Assembly (NCBI GenBank): GCA_036417435.1 | Contig: CM070904.1 | Span: 128,960,695-129,024,694 of the forward strand | Direction of reading: 5' to 3' | DNA: 64,000 bases | Source: Inia geoffrensis | Taxonomy: Eukaryota; Chordata; Mammalia; Artiodactyla; Iniidae | In this document: positions 1 to 11,426 of the stretch, piece by piece | Position numbering within the stretch: position 1 is the stretch's first letter | Layout: each line of letters starts with the position of its first letter | Notes under the pieces: generated by a model | What the model saw: the letters and a program-made list of their open reading frames with translations, nothing else | What the model was told of the DNA's origin: nothing | Database searches by the model: none | Translations under genes and position numbers: made by a program

Positions 1-98
1 TCAGAAAATAGGAATGCAGGGTTAGCACTCTTTAGAGCTCACTCAGAGTCATCCACAGTAAAACACGGTGGTGTAAGCAGCCTCCATCTCAAAGTCCA

Positions 99-237
99 TT
101 TTATTTGTTTATTATTTATTATTATTTTGGCCACGCCACACAGCATACGGGATATTAGTTCCCCAACCAGGGGTGGAACCGGAGGCCCCTGCATTGGAAG
201 TGCCAAGTCTTAACCACTGGACCACCTGGGAGGTCCC
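99..237 (-). mobile_element. Short CHR-type tRNA-derived SINE
   Basis: Read on the minus strand, this starts with a degraded GGGACCTCCC-type head and a tRNA-like part with a B-box-like segment (AACCAGGGGTGGAACC on plus). It ends in a T-rich tract on plus, the reverse of the A-rich tail. The TAACCACTGGACCACC block is the signature shared with the copies near 43.4 and 52.1 kb. It is a non-autonomous retroposon copied by L1 machinery. The family assignment is from recognition of the consensus; divergence suggests an older copy. Confidence 0.8.
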
Positions 238-1571
238 TCAAGCCCATCTGAGAGGGCAAATTCCTGGAAAAACTTGCTTCTCAACATAATCCCGAGTCAT
301 AAATTCTGTTACTAGAACAGCAAGACTCCAATATACATCGTTTTATATTCAGTCTATTTTAGGAAACAAAGTAGGAGGAATCATGAGCATTTTGTAATTT
401 GTTCCTGATGTGCTTTCCATTTTTCTAGAAAATGCATTCGTCTGTATGAATTTTGTCATGGGGGGATTATAAAGAAGACAAGAACAGTAGATCTCAAGTG
501 TCCACAGGTGGCCTCAGGAGTTCTCCAACTAGTCCTTCACGACCGAGCTGGGCACACTGGGAAACGTGTTCGAGTCCCATGCCAGACTGGGGCACAAAAG
601 ACATGCTCCCCATGACCTGCTGGAAAACCTGTAATTCCCAGGGAAAATTCAAGGAGCCAGCTCTTCCATCAGTGAGAGCTGCCCTGTCTGCCTGGCCTGC
701 CCATATCAGATCCTGGATACACAGCTGGGTCAAGAGCACATCACTGTGACAAAGCATTTACAGTGAAACTCCATGGCTCACCGTTGTTCAGAGACAAAGG
801 CAGTGAAGAAAGACAACTGAGCTGATGGTGGGCGCCCACAAGGAGCTCAGCTCTAGGGCCAAGCAATGGAGGGCAGCGGGTGGTGCTCAACCCCCGATGG
901 GGCTGCGAGACGGAGAATCATCCAGGTTTCTCAACAACATCCTCAAAGTGGCCGAAGCTAAAAACAACATCAACCACACAGGTGCTCCATTAACCCAGCA
1001 CACCCTGTGGTCTGCTCTCCAGCCCTGAGGTGATGCTTTCTGAACCCCACGTCTGGGGTGAGTCCTGTCTGTGTAAAGAGATGGTATTTAACATTCTCTG
1101 TGAACACGTGACCTTGAAAGGAGAGGAGACCTTGTGCTCTGAGAGGAGAGAAGCAAATCGAATTAAAATTGGCTGGAACTTTACCCCATGTAGACATTGT
1201 TCTCGGCCCTTCAGAGAGTTCTGATTACTAAAATAATCCCTAATATTGAACGGATGAAAAGAAAGCATGCGAAAAGTTGAATAATTAAAATTCTAAATAG
1301 CGGCTAAACAATTGGGTGGATACCCTATGGCAGTTGATGAATAATTGCTAGGTGAATTTTAAAGATAAAATTGCTATTTGAGGAATACTGAATTTTAGAC
1401 ATACTCCTATAGACATCTAGAAGACATATTTTTCAGCAGAATGAGTAATTAGGGTAAATTCATTAAGTGGTCAGTTTCACTAGATCTGGATGACATCACT
1501 CATTATTAGAGCCTTCATAAATTATTACATTTCCATGTACTTGGACACAGTGCTGGTTTCTGTTTGTCTGT
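238..1571. other. Stretch without recognised gene or repeat
   Basis: AT-leaning DNA. Short open frames occur on both strands but none has a plausible splice context, codon pattern or recognisable domain. A GTGAGT donor-like site lies near 1,058 without a good partner acceptor. I see nothing I can name. Confidence 0.5.
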
Positions 1572-1830
1572 TTTGTTGTTTTTAATTGAAGTATAGTTGA
1601 TTTACAATGTTGTGTTAGCTTCAGGTGTACAGCAAAGTGATGCAGTTTTATATACATTATATTCTTTTGCAGAATATTTTCCATTACAGGTTATTACAAG
1701 ATATTGAATATAGTCTCTGTGCCAGACTGTAGGTCCTTGTTGTTTATCTATTTCATATATAGTGGTGTGTATCTGTTAATCCCAAGCTCCTAATTTATCC
1801 CTCCCAGCCCCTCACCCCTTTCTGTTTTTA
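1572..1830 (-). mobile_element. L1 fragment, minus strand, 3' region
   Basis: The plus strand reads TTTTTAATTGAAGTATAGTT, then a block with TTACAATGTTGTGTTAGCTT, and continues to a pyrimidine-rich CTCCCAGCCCCTCACCCC end. This is the reverse complement of a common L1 3' segment in cetartiodactyls. No intact coding frame is present. It is a truncated, inactive copy. Confidence 0.85.
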
Positions 1831-2353
1831 ACTAACACGTGACTAAGGTAGTGCAGAGTATCCAATTCGTGGATTTCTATAATGAACATTAAGTTCTAGG
1901 TTTTCTTGTATAGCCATTTTGGACACATTTCTTGTGATTGGCTACAGCTTGCTCACCACAAATGGGAATGCCCATTCAGTGTAACACTGACCTAAGAAAA
2001 TAGAATTGTGCAGGACAATTGGTTGGAGACGCACAGAGACACAATCTAAAGCTAAAAATAAAGACCGTTAGGTTTTGCACCCATTTTGCATTGTCTTCTC
2101 ATTACCTCCTCCATTAGCACAAATAATTTAGTTGTATAAAGTACATCGAAACTATTATGAATCTTGTAATCAACGATTTCCTTAGCTCTGCTTAAAGGTT
2201 TCCATTTCCAATCAGACATCCAGCACCTTTCCCAGAACTGCCTCCTTCACCTCAGAGAGAAAGAAAAGAGCTGGAAGCATTTCTGGAAAACAAGTGACAT
2301 AATGCAGGCATCCTCAGGCTTGGCTCCCCCAGTTACACTGACCAGATGACGCT

Positions 2354-2397
2354 CACAGCGACACAGTGACACAGTCACTGACACAGTGACACAGTCC
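2354..2397. repeat. Short tandem repeat, 20-bp unit
   Basis: The unit GACACAGTGACACAGTCACT is present about twice and is itself built from a GACACAGT sub-unit, so several shorter copies are nested. Likely replication slippage. Confidence 0.8.
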
Positions 2398-2699
2398 TGG
2401 GGGCTTTGCCCGGGTGTAGGAGCAAGACCCTGCTTGCTGGCTGTCATTGTGACCTCCTCCCCTTCCAATAAAGCAAAACACATGTGAGTCAGTGAGGATT
2501 CCATCCTGCAAGTAGCATCTCTGACTTGTTGTAAAGTTAAGTCATTCACCAACTTTAGTCCTTTACACATTGCCAGTAACAAATTACTTGGAGTACACCA
2601 GGCATGCGGGCTACCCCCACCTGTTGCAACAGCCCAGATGAAACGAGCTGACCCAGAGTATAGAATAAAACAACCTCGTCATCTTAAGTGACACACTCC

Positions 2700-2722
2700 A
2701 AAAAAAAAAAAAAAAAAAAAAA
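2700..2722. repeat. Poly(A) tract
   Basis: A run of about 23 A residues. The sequence to its left does not match the CHR SINE or an L1 tail I recognise, so the origin of the tract is unclear. Confidence 0.85.
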
Positions 2723-3811
2723 TGGCAGTTATTTTGCAAGCAACTAAACACATTAAATCTAAGCCCAAAATCTCCTAGGGAGTTGGAGATAGGCACACTG
2801 AAGAATATCCATTCTCTTTTACCAAGTAAAGTACTGAAAGGCACCCAGCTCTGGGAAGATCACATTTTCCAAGCCCCAAATTGGAACAAATCTGCTGTAG
2901 ATGGTCAAAAAACAGACTAAATATTTAAATTCAAAATGGTCCTGTAAAATCTAAGATGTGGTGAAGTCAGGAAAGGGAAGCACTGAGATGCTCAGCCCAA
3001 ACGGGGACAGAAGTGGACAGTTAGGAATGGAAAAGGATCCAGAGGACAGAGAGGAACGGGGGGAGTTGCCCGATCCATGTGAGCACGAGGTGTGCATGGT
3101 AGGTGTGTCTTTGTGCCTGGCGAGGCAGCACGGGGCTGTGTCCACCAGCCTGCACTGTTGTGAATGAAAAATTAGAGTCCCCAGTCCTGAGTCTCACGAT
3201 TCACTCTCCTCTTTGGGACTAACAGGAGAGCCCCTCCAGAGAATCTGCATGCATCTATTCTTGGATAGGTATTTCTAAACATTGGAACAACTGCACAAAA
3301 CATGACAGCATCAGATCTACTCAGAAAATAGCAGTGAAGCCAAGAGCCAAACAAACCTTCACCTCGGTTGTCAAAATCACTCCAGTCCCGTGAACGCAGT
3401 TGCTCTGGCCTGTTCTGAGCACTTTTCTAAACAGAGCATTGTAAGAGGATTCCTAAGAAGTAAATATTTAGAAGGCATATTGCCCGATAAAAATATTTCA
3501 TTAATAAATATTTAGGGAAGTGAAAGTGTTTCTGTAAATGGTACCAAGATGAGCAATTCTTACGTCGAGAGGAAAATCTTTAGTTGATAATAAGCAGTGA
3601 ATCTATTTTAATTCTTGATTTTGGGAATCCGAACTTACTCAACAAAGTGGAAGAAATTGAAAAATCTTAGGAAACTAAAATGCCTGCAAAAGTTAAGCTT
3701 TGGGGAAGCAAAACAAAGGGATGCAGACAACTGAAGGGCCAGGGATGGGTTTTGTGGAGACAGAAGGGTTCCAGAATGATCTCTGTGAGAGAAGATGGCC
3801 AAATGGAACAC

Positions 3812-3812
3812 A

Positions 3813-3852
<40 letters not shown>
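3812..3852. repeat. (CA)n microsatellite
   Basis: About 20 nearly uninterrupted AC dinucleotides, long enough to be length-polymorphic in a population. Confidence 0.95.
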
Positions 3853-3854
<2 letters not shown>

Positions 3855-4205
3855 AGTTACGTTTTGTCATTTTGTACTGTTTTTTAGAAATGTATTTAAA
3901 TGAGCAAATTATTTGGAAGTTGCCTTGCGTGTTCTGATGCTGTTACGTAGCACAGGAAGGTTCCTGACTATAATGCCCTCATTCATATATTCTCTCATCC
4001 AACCAGGGCTGACTGAGCATCAGACACCATGAGAGAGGGTGGCACACAAAGGCAAACACACCCAAGCACAAGCGTTGCCCTCCTGAACTTAGAGACAAGG
4101 AAACACAAGTAAGCCTGGAACGAAAACAATCTGGTGAGCGACCCTGAGGAAAGTGGCAAGACGTGTCCCTTCTTGTGACATCTTGCGATGGAGGGACTTA
4201 GGCTA

Positions 4206-4288
4206 ACCGACCATCCTGGTTTGCCTGGGACTGTCCCAGTTCAGTGCCAAAACTCACTCAGTCCCAGGCAAACTGGAAATTGGTTGGT
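4206..4288. mobile_element. Palindromic MITE-like element
   Basis: The left arm 4215-4233 (CCTGGTTTGCCTGGGACTG) pairs with the right arm 4259-4276 (CAGTCCCAGGCAAACTGG) across a 25-nt loop. Outer flanks ACCGACCAT and ATTGGTTGGT also pair partly. This hairpin resembles a family of ancient mammalian non-autonomous DNA elements. I do not assign a family name. Confidence 0.65.
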
Positions 4289-4479
4289 CCTACCAACCAG
4301 GTAGGAGTGGCCACTGCTGGGAAGGGGTGGTGAGCGGACAATTGTATGGAGTGGATAGGATGGATTTAGGGCTGAGGTGTAAATTAGGGGTGGTTAGCAC
4401 AGGACTGATAATGAACCAGGTGCAGGGAGGGAGCGTGAGTTCGCTCTCATCAAAGTGAACTGACCTCCACTTTCCTGGG

Positions 4480-5240
4480 GATGCTTCTCACATTAAACTT
4501 GTTGACAGTTACTAACATATCTTCCCTCACTTCCTTTTTAGTTCTAGTTTACCTGATATGTGTTTGCCTCTATGTACCACTTCTTTCATCATCATATTTT
4601 AGGCCTGATTTTGTAAGGAGCATATCATGGTTTTTTTTGGTTTTTTAATTCAATTGTCCTCTTTAACTTAGAGAAATAACCCATTTTTACTCAGCATCAT
4701 CATTTATATTCCAACTTGCTTCTGTCTTCTTGTTGTTATGCTCTTTTCTTTGTTTTCTGATTGTTTGCTTTCTAGTCTATTTTGTTTGGATAGGTTTCTG
4801 TTTTTCCTTTTTTTTCTTTTGTGATACTAGACTTCTTTGTGATCTGTAGGGCAAATAGCCTTTTAATTCTGTTAATTGTCACATCATAGATTTTTTAAAT
4901 GCAGTTAAAATTCATTCTTAACCTTAAGGGAAACCAGCCATCAAAGTCAGCAGGTAGGCAGGCATTGTAATATCCCTTGAGGGGTAATTTAAAAATTACC
5001 TTTATTTCAGTATTTAACTCTGCTCACCCTCTGCTCTTTCCAGCCATGATTTCCTCAATTTTGAGTTCTATTTTAAGGCTGATTTTAATTGTATTCCCCT
5101 ATTTTTTAAAATTTCTTTAATTCCACTACTTCTTTAATTATTGGTTTTGCTCCATCTCCATTCTGCACTCTCTTTCTGAAAGGCTATGATCTGTAATCTT
5201 TAGAGCTGTCCTTCATATAGTTTTTCTTTCTCTCTTAGTT
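4480..5240 (-). mobile_element. Probable L1 ORF2 remnant, minus strand
   Basis: A long T-rich plus strand with phrases such as TTTGTTTTCTGATTGTTTGC and TTAATTCCACTACTTC looks like the reverse complement of a degraded L1 body. There is no open frame of useful length. The assignment rests on composition and loose phrase similarity, so boundaries are approximate. Confidence 0.45.
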
Positions 5241-5264
5241 TAGTCAGTTCAGGCTGCTCTGACA

Positions 5265-5600
5265 AATACCACAGACTAGGTGACTTAAACAATAGACTTT
5301 TATGTCTCACAGTTCTGGAGGCTGGAAGTCTGAGATCAGGGAACCAGCTCTGTCAGGCGAGGTGTGAACCCTCTTCCTGGTTTGCAGATGGCCACCTCCT
5401 CACTGTGTCTGCACATGGTGGAGAGCAGAGAGATGAGGAAGCCCTCTAGGGTATCTCTTATAAGGGCACTAATCCCACAATGAGAGCTCCACACTCGTGA
5501 CTTAATGACCTCCCAAAGCCCCCATCTCCAAATACCATCACCTTGTGGGTTAGGGTTTCAACATATGAATTTTAGGGGGACAAAAACATACACTTACACC
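5265..5600 (-). mobile_element. MaLR (MLT1/MST-like) LTR, minus strand
   Basis: The plus strand starts CAGGCTGCTCTGACAAATAC, has CTCACAGTTCTGGAGGCTGG and CTCTTATAAGGGCACTAATC, and ends near AACATATGAATTTTAGGGGG. This is the reverse complement of a mammalian apparent LTR retrotransposon terminal repeat. Related copies are at 9,335, 48,549 and 56,075. It is an ancient fossil with no coding capacity. Confidence 0.65.
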
Positions 5601-5984
5601 CCTCTTTATGAGACAATGGGCTGTGCTTTTTCTATTTGCTTCTAGCAGCACTGTCCCTGGCAGAAAATAGATATTTACAGAAGCCAATTTTGTCAGCATA
5701 CTACTTAAAAGGAAATCAGGAGCAGCAGAAGGGATGAAGCAGGAGGAGACTCTAATCCTGACTTGACCTCAGAGGGATGAATATTGAAGAAAGGAGAGGC
5801 ACAGCCACCATGGTCCCTCCCATCACCCACATTTGTGATCACCATCGCAAATGCTTCCACCTCTGAAATGGTGCCCCCAGACTCCCATTCAGACTGCACC
5901 CTCTCATCTGTCTGGCTGCTGCCCCTAAAACCAACATACAGCAAGTTGAAAAAAATTGGTCACCCTCTTGTTAGTGTCCTCCTT

Positions 5985-6330
5985 GTCCTTATTCATTCAG
6001 TCCAATTTCTTGAGAAAGTCCTGAGCACTGGTCACCCGTCTTCACTTCCTGTGCCTTGTCCAATCCCCTGCAGTCCGCCCTCATCCCCCCTGCCGCTCTG
6101 CCAGGCCATCACTAAAGTGACCCACGATCTTCCCGTGGCCAAGCCAATGTTTTCCTGCATTCACCTTTTTAGTCATCTCTCTGACATTTGACACTGCTGA
6201 ACCCTTTCTCTTACTAGAAATATTTTCACTATTTTCCTTGAGAGACCCTTATCTACCCTGACTACCTTTCTATGACTTTGTCTGTCCCTTCTTAGGCTCC
6301 TCTCAACTACTCTTTGGATACTCATTCATT
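5985..6330 (+). mobile_element. L2 LINE remnant, reverse transcriptase region
   Basis: The phrases TCTGACATTTGACACTGCTG and CTTACTAGAAATATTTTCAC match the decayed L2 segment that once encoded the reverse transcriptase. Frameshifts and stops are frequent. The 135-residue open frame at 5,784-6,191 partly overlaps this decayed element and is not a gene. Confidence 0.65.
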
Positions 6331-6480
6331 CACTCAACAAATATTTATGGAGCACCAACTATTGGCCGGTGGATAGAGCAGTGACGATAGTCTCTTCTCT
6401 AGTGAAACTTGCAATCCAATGTGGGGGGAGGGAGGAAGAGCAAGGAGCAAGTGATGAATGAATAAGTATGTCATCTGATG
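6320..6480. mobile_element. Old L2-type or similar ancient repeat fragment
   Basis: TCACTCAACAAATATTTATGG followed by a segment about a counted quantity of decayed phrases (GAAACTTGCAATCCAATGTG) resembles the widespread ATTCAACAAATATTTATTGA repeat of mammals. Exact family not assigned. Confidence 0.45.
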
Positions 6481-6929
6481 TCAAAGGGTCATAAGTTCTA
6501 GGCAGCAAAATAAAGCAAGGCAAAGCTAATAGAGGATAACAGTGGGATGGGGTCTTTCATTGGATTAAGGTGAGCAGAGAAGACCTCTCCAAGGAGACAC
6601 TTTCTCAGAGCTGGAATAATGTGAGCAAGGGACCGATGTGAAGACCTGGGGGACCGTGCATCTGGAAAGTAGAACAGCAAGTCCAAAGATGCTGAGGTAG
6701 GTGTCTATTAGCCATGTTCCAAGAGCAGCAGGGGGAATATGGTGGGAGAAGGAAGGTGAGAGGGAAAGTGAAAACAAAGGTGTCCAGGGGTAAATGACAA
6801 AGGCACCTGCACACCAAGGAGGAAGGTCAGTGTTCTCCAAGGAGCTGTCATTAGTCTCTTTTCTCTGTATATTTTCAGAGAGGGACACCATCCAAGCCTA
6901 GAACCTCCATTACCACCTTCATCCCAGTG

Positions 6930-7395
6930 AAGCCAAGTCTACTTCAGCTCTAACTTCTCAGTGAAGAATCAGATCCTAGTTAAGGCAGCTCTACTCAGAT
7001 GTGCCATATGCATCTCAGACTCAACATGTCCAAACCTGATTACATCATTTCCCCCCAGAACTTCTCCTCATCTAGGATTTGCCGTGCCAGGAAAGGAGTC
7101 ATGGTCCACTAAGGCCACCAGGCTCAACTTGAGGCCTCTCTCCAGACCCCCTCCTCCCTCACCGCCCCCCCCCACGCAACCACCAAACTGTATAGTTTCT
7201 GCTCCTTTAGATCTACCACCTCCACCTGTGCCCTCTGCCTTGTTACAATGTCACCATCCTGGTTTCAGTGCTCAGCGCTTCTCGCCACAAATGTAACAAC
7301 CAGTTAACTGTTCTTCTGACCTAAATCTGATCCTCTTCTGGTCCTTCCTGTATATGCCTGACAGAGGGGACGTTTGAAGAACTGATTTCACTATA
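6930..7395 (+). mobile_element. L2 LINE remnant
   Basis: CATCTCAGACTCAACATGTC and the phrase CCAAACCTGATTACATCATT match the downstream part of L2. It probably continues the element seen at 5,985-6,330, with unrelated or unrecognisable DNA between. The open frame inside it is chance. Confidence 0.6.
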
Positions 7396-7484
7396 TTCCT
7401 ACCCTGCTTTAAGTCTAGAGTTTTTAGTCCAAATCACTTGGAAAGGGGATCTGTCCGTTATTTGACTCAAGTGTACTCCTCCCC

Positions 7485-7507
7485 AACACACACACACACA
7501 CGCACAC
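7485..7507. repeat. Short (CA)n tract
   Basis: About ten AC dinucleotides with one CG interruption. Confidence 0.9.
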
Positions 7508-7664
7508 AAGCTCTTCCATCCCACCCCTGAGTCACCTGTTAGCCCTGGCTTTAGCTCTTGCTGTTCTGTATCCCCATGCCTTCCCCCACCCACCTCCCTT
7601 GTTCCTCTGCTTATAATGCCTGGAACCTCTTCAATTAATTTATGCCTATCATTCTTCAAAATAC

Positions 7665-7880
7665 ATCCCCAGCTGGTTAAGTAAATGCTGGCACATCCAT
7701 ATAAAGAAACACTATTCTCATTAAACAGAAGGAGGCAGAGCTCTGTAAACTGCTTCAGAAGCATCCGTAGGATATTCTGTTTATGCAAAAAAGCAAGCTG
7801 CAGAATGTTGTACATGGGATGCTATCATTTGTGGGCAAAAAAAGAATATTAGAAATACAATAGCAGAAGTAAAGATAATT
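7665..7880 (+). mobile_element. L1 fragment
   Basis: AGCTGGTTAAGTAAATGCTGG, CACATCCATATAAAGAAACA and GCAAAAAAGCAAGCTGCAGA match the degraded L1 region found upstream of many 3' ends. Not coding. Confidence 0.65.
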
Positions 7881-7924
7881 TGGTAAAATATTTGAAAAAG
7901 AAAATGGAAGCGATATCTTTTAAA

Positions 7925-8062
7925 AACAGAGCACGCAAGATGGAGGGGAGGGGATATGGGGATATATGTACATGTCTAGCTGATTCACTTTGTTATACAG
8001 CAGAAAATAACACAACATTGTAAAGCAATTATACTCCAATAAAGATGTTTTTAAAAAAAAGA
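7925..8062 (+). mobile_element. L1 3' end, cetartiodactyl type
   Basis: CTGATTCACTTTGTTATACA, AACACAACATTGTAAAGCAA and TTATACTCCAATAAAGATG lead into an A-rich tail. The same 3' end recurs at about 53,400-53,505, which supports the assignment. AATAAA is the element's own poly(A) signal. Confidence 0.88.
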
Positions 8063-8069
8063 ATAAAAA

Positions 8070-8112
<43 letters not shown>
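8070..8112. repeat. (CA)n microsatellite in the L1 tail
   Basis: About 21 CA dinucleotides directly after the A-rich end of the preceding L1, the usual birthplace of such tracts. Potentially polymorphic. Confidence 0.95.
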
Positions 8113-8119
<7 letters not shown>

Positions 8120-8133
8120 AAGAAAACAGAGCA

Positions 8134-8348
8134 GGGCTTCCCTGGTGGCGCAGTGGTTGAGAGTCCGCCTGCCAATGCAGGGGACGCGGGTTCGTGCTCC
8201 AGTCCGGGAAGATCCCACATGCCACGGAGCTGCTGGGCCCGTGAGCCATGGCCACTGGGCCTGCGCGTCTGGAACCTGTGCTCCGCTGCGGGAGAGGCCA
8301 CGACAGTGAGAGGCCCGCGTACTACCAAAAAAAAAAAAAAAAAAAAAA
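8134..8348 (+). mobile_element. CHR SINE with target-site duplication
   Basis: A full-length copy opens at GGGCTTCCCTGGTGGCGCAG. An A-box-like TGGCGCAGTGG and a B-box-like GGGTTCGTGCTCC form the tRNA-derived internal RNA polymerase III promoter. It ends in a tail of about 20 A residues. AAACAGAGCAG occurs both at the left edge and just after the tail, a target-site duplication of about 11 nt. The clean duplication suggests a young insertion. Open frames across it are SINE translation, not a gene. Confidence 0.95.
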
Positions 8349-8399
8349 CAGAGCAGAAGGACAAAGAGATAGAAAATAGGTGGGGGTAAAATATAAGAA

Positions 8400-8700
8400 A
8401 AACAGGGCATCAATCCAGGAAGTCAAACACCTGAATAATAGGAGCTCCAGAAAGAGAAAATGGAGTGACAATTTATTTATCGGTTTATTAAAGAAAAAAA
8501 TTCAGAAAAATTTCCCACAATTTAAAGATACGTGTTTCCAGATTGAAAGGGCTGTTATATTATCCATCACAAACCAGAATAGATGAAAAACATCAAGAGA
8601 GAGCTCAAGAAATTTCACAACCTGGAAACAAAGAAGTTTCTAAGTACATTGAGAGAGAGAAAAAATATACATCCATAAGATGGGCTCTGCACATTAGATG
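8400..8700 (+). mobile_element. L1 fragment
   Basis: Phrases such as TTTCCAGATTGAAAGGGCTG, AATTTCACAACCTGGAAAC and GAGAGAGAAAAAATATACAT match a degraded L1 ORF2 to 3' region. Not coding. Confidence 0.65.
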
Positions 8701-9219
8701 TAAAAACAGTTGGTCTCTCTGGATGAAGTGATAAAGTTCTTGTTAATAGATAACTTACTTATTCATGGTTTCCTGGGTTTTCCCTTCTCTTTGGTTGCCA
8801 GGGAGCTCAGAGTTCAATTCTAGACTCAATTGCAGGCACTCTGATCGGTCAAGTTTTGCTAGGGGAAAAACTACTTCCATCTTTAAATAATATTTCAAGG
8901 CTCTTAAACATTTATTTTCCTTTTAATCGCTTTATGGCCTATGTATTATTTATCATAAACTGTCTAAATCCTTTGGAAGACACATGAGCATGAAAAATAA
9001 GCCTGAAGGAAGATCTCCCTTCTTTCCATCACACCTTTCCAGGTGTGTCCAGCCCCTGACAGGGGCTTACCTGCAGCCCAGGGCACCCCTGTGGATGGTA
9101 GTCACAGGGGTTGTTCTGAACTGTTCTTTCTTCCCTCTGAACCATTGATGATCTTCTTTTGCAATGGTTGTCACGTTTGGGGAAAGGAGAAAGAAAAACA
9201 ACCAACCTAGACTTTTTAA

Positions 9220-9332
9220 TGTAGTTACTTATTGTTTGTTTCCTCTACCAGATTTTTAATGCTGTGAGTGCATACCCCCAGCTATATTCCCCATGGTTAC
9301 AACAGCCCCTGGCACATAGAAAGCTCTTCTAT
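9220..9332 (+). mobile_element. L2 3' end fragment
   Basis: TTGTTTGTTTCCTCTACCAG, a segment with CCCCAGCTATATTCCCC, and CCCCTGGCACATAGAAAGCTC match the L2 3' tail. It abuts the MaLR LTR that follows. Confidence 0.55.
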
Positions 9333-9334
9333 CA

Positions 9335-9715
9335 ATCCACTGGGCTGTCATGCAAAATATCAAAGACTGGGTTGCTTCAATAAGAGGTGTTTATTTTCTC
9401 GCAGTTCTGGAGGTTGGAAGTCCAAGATGAAGGTGCTGGAAAATGTGGTTTCTGGTGAAAGCTCTCTTCCTGGCTTGCAGACGGCCACCTTCTCACTGTG
9501 TCTTCACATGGCCTTTCCTTGGCTTGGAAAGGGAGAGCTCTCTGGTGTCTCTTCCTCTTCTTATAAGGACACCAATCCTCTTAGATTAGGGCCCCACCCT
9601 CATGACCTCATTTAACCTTAATTCACTCCCTAAAGCCTCTGTCACCAAATACAGTCAGTTAGGGCTACAACATGGGAATATGGTGCAGGGGGGACACAAT
9701 TCAGCCCATACAGCT
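9335..9715 (-). mobile_element. MaLR (MLT1/MST-like) LTR, minus strand
   Basis: It contains GCAGTTCTGGAGGTTGGAAG, TTCTCACTGTGTCTTCACAT and TCTTATAAGGACACCAATCC, and closes with GGGACACAATTCAGCCCATA. Same family and orientation as the copy at 5,265. The 115-residue open frame at 9,268-9,615 lies in it and is not a gene. Confidence 0.7.
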
Positions 9716-9914
9716 CCTCAGTATTTGTTAAGTGAATAAATGAAGCTAGAACCTTGGAGCTTGAGGGGACTTCAGAGATGGTCTGGGCCATCTGCTTATT
9801 TGACCCAAACTTAGAGAGGAAAAGTAAACCATTCATGGTCACAGAGGCAGCGGTGGGCACACCTAGGACTACAGGCCTCCCTTGCTAGGAAGAAGTAGCA
9901 GGTGCAACAGTGGC

Positions 9915-10095
9915 TGGTGAAGAACATCTGATGTTAAACAGACCTGGGTTCAAGTCTCCGCTGTGCTACTTTCTAGCTACGTGTGATCTCGAGCATCTAT
10001 TTAATCATTTAGAATGACTTTTGTAAAAATGAAAATAATATGAGGTCAAGCACGTAGCATAACATCTGGCATGCTAGAAGCACTCAAGGACTGTG
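9915..10095 (+). mobile_element. MIR SINE, plus strand
   Basis: GACCTGGGTTCAAGTCTCCG, GCTGTGCTACTTTCTAGCTA and AGTTAAATTTG-side phrases preceded by GCATGCTAGAAGCACTCAAG match the MIR consensus order. Ancient and diverged. Confidence 0.8.
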
Positions 10096-10471
10096 AGTTA
10101 AATTTGACTCAGTGTTTCTTGGGGAAGAGCTGCCTCGGAAAGCATGCTCGGGATCCTATGATGATGGAGGTCATCTGTGCCTTTGACTCTTTTTGCAGCT
10201 GCCTGCGAAGCTAGACCCAGAGGTGAGGGGATCAGAGTCCCCAAGCTCAGGCTAGGTGGTCCACCTGCACGGTGCAGAGCAGAATAAATGTCAGGAGCAG
10301 CTTCCCATGGAAACAACTGATAAAGACTTGGAATCCAAAGCTGGTATTCTGAGCAGGTGTATAAACAGAGTGCCAATCACCTGGGCCTAAGAGTCCTCAT
10401 CTGAGAGATGCAGTAACAACGACCTAGCCACAGGGTCCTACTGCGGATGAAATAGTGCAGATGAAAGCTCA

Positions 10472-10686
10472 GGGCTTCCCTGGTGGCGCAGTGGTTGACA
10501 GTCCACCTGCCGATGCAGGGGACACGGGTTCGTGCCCTGGTCCGGGAAGATCCCACGTGCCACGGAGCGGCTGGGCCCCTGAGCCATGGCCGCTGAGCCT
10601 GCGCGTCCGGAGCCTGTGGTCCGCAGCGGGAGAGGCCACAACGGTGAGAGGCCCGTGTACCGCAAAACAAAAAACAAACAAAAAAA
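10472..10686 (+). mobile_element. CHR SINE
   Basis: A full-length copy from GGGCTTCCCTGGTGGCGCAG with B-box-like GGGTTCGTGCCC. It ends in CGCAAAACAAAAAACAAACA, an interrupted A-tail. No clean target-site duplication is obvious. Confidence 0.95.
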
Positions 10687-10689
10687 CTA

Positions 10690-11426
10690 GATCAGCTCAG
10701 CAAAGAACTAAGAAACAACCCAGGAACCAGCATTCGGCTCCCTTAAGGCCACACCCTGGCCTCTAGGAGGGAGAACCAGAAATGGGCACCAGCCACCTGG
10801 GCATCTTTTTTTGTGTGCAGTATATAGCTATACATTTGTAACATGTGACAGTTCTTGATCCATACTTCAAGAGCAAGTGCTTTTGCTGCTGTCTAAAAGA
10901 ATCTCTAATATATTCGACTCCAGAAACAGATGGCTCCCCTCCCCCATCTCTGAGAGTTTAGATTCTGATGCTCAGAGTGGAAACAAAAAAGCCCCATGGG
11001 CCCTCTTTCTAAGTGCATCTGGACAGAGAATCTATCTGATTGCTGCCTCATGATGGTTCTCTCTGAACATACCTGGTTATCTGGAGAGAGGGCAGATCAA
11101 CTGCCACTTGCTCTCTGCGCTCCCCCAACCCTAATTTGGCCTTGTCTGGGGGACAGTGGCTGAAGCCCCTCAGGCTGATACGCTGAGCAATCAGCTCAAA
11201 GGGAGGCACTGGAGCCCAGGTGGGGGTCACCCCAGGGCCAAGCCCAGAGCAGGCGACCTCCCAGCACCATCCTCTCCTCCTGTGTAGTGGTTCCGAGGAT
11301 GCTTGACTTGCTGCCGACCAGACAGAAGTTCTGCCTGACAGCTTCCAGATTCACTTCCAGGACGTTCAGATAAGCAGTAAGGTCTGCTGGTGTCTGGGGA
11401 AGAATGAATCATGAAGTCAAGACTGA
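10690..11426. other. Stretch without recognised features
   Basis: Between two CHR SINEs. Only short chance open frames are seen, and no exon or repeat I can name. Confidence 0.5.

Larger units (their letters stand above)
1831..3811. other. Non-genic stretch with short simple repeats
   Basis: It holds the 20-bp tandem repeat and the A-tract listed separately. No exon-like interval or recognisable old repeat stands out in the remainder. Confidence 0.45.

Noticed and set aside
3680..3937. Open frame containing a poly-Thr-His run
   Set aside because: The run is translation of the (CA)n microsatellite.
8134..8210. tRNA-like segment with A and B boxes, considered as a tRNA gene
   Set aside because: It is the head of the CHR SINE, repeated many times in the window and followed by a SINE body and A-tail. 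It does not fold as an intact functional tRNA by inspection.
8029..8413. Overlapping 110-120 residue open frames on both strands, with similar peptides recurring at 10.4, 11.4, 17.5, 24.1, 36.7, 37.4 and 53.5 kb
   Set aside because: The shared peptide (for example GFPGGAVVESPPADAGDTGS) is translation of the CHR SINE, which is non-coding and transcribed by RNA polymerase III.
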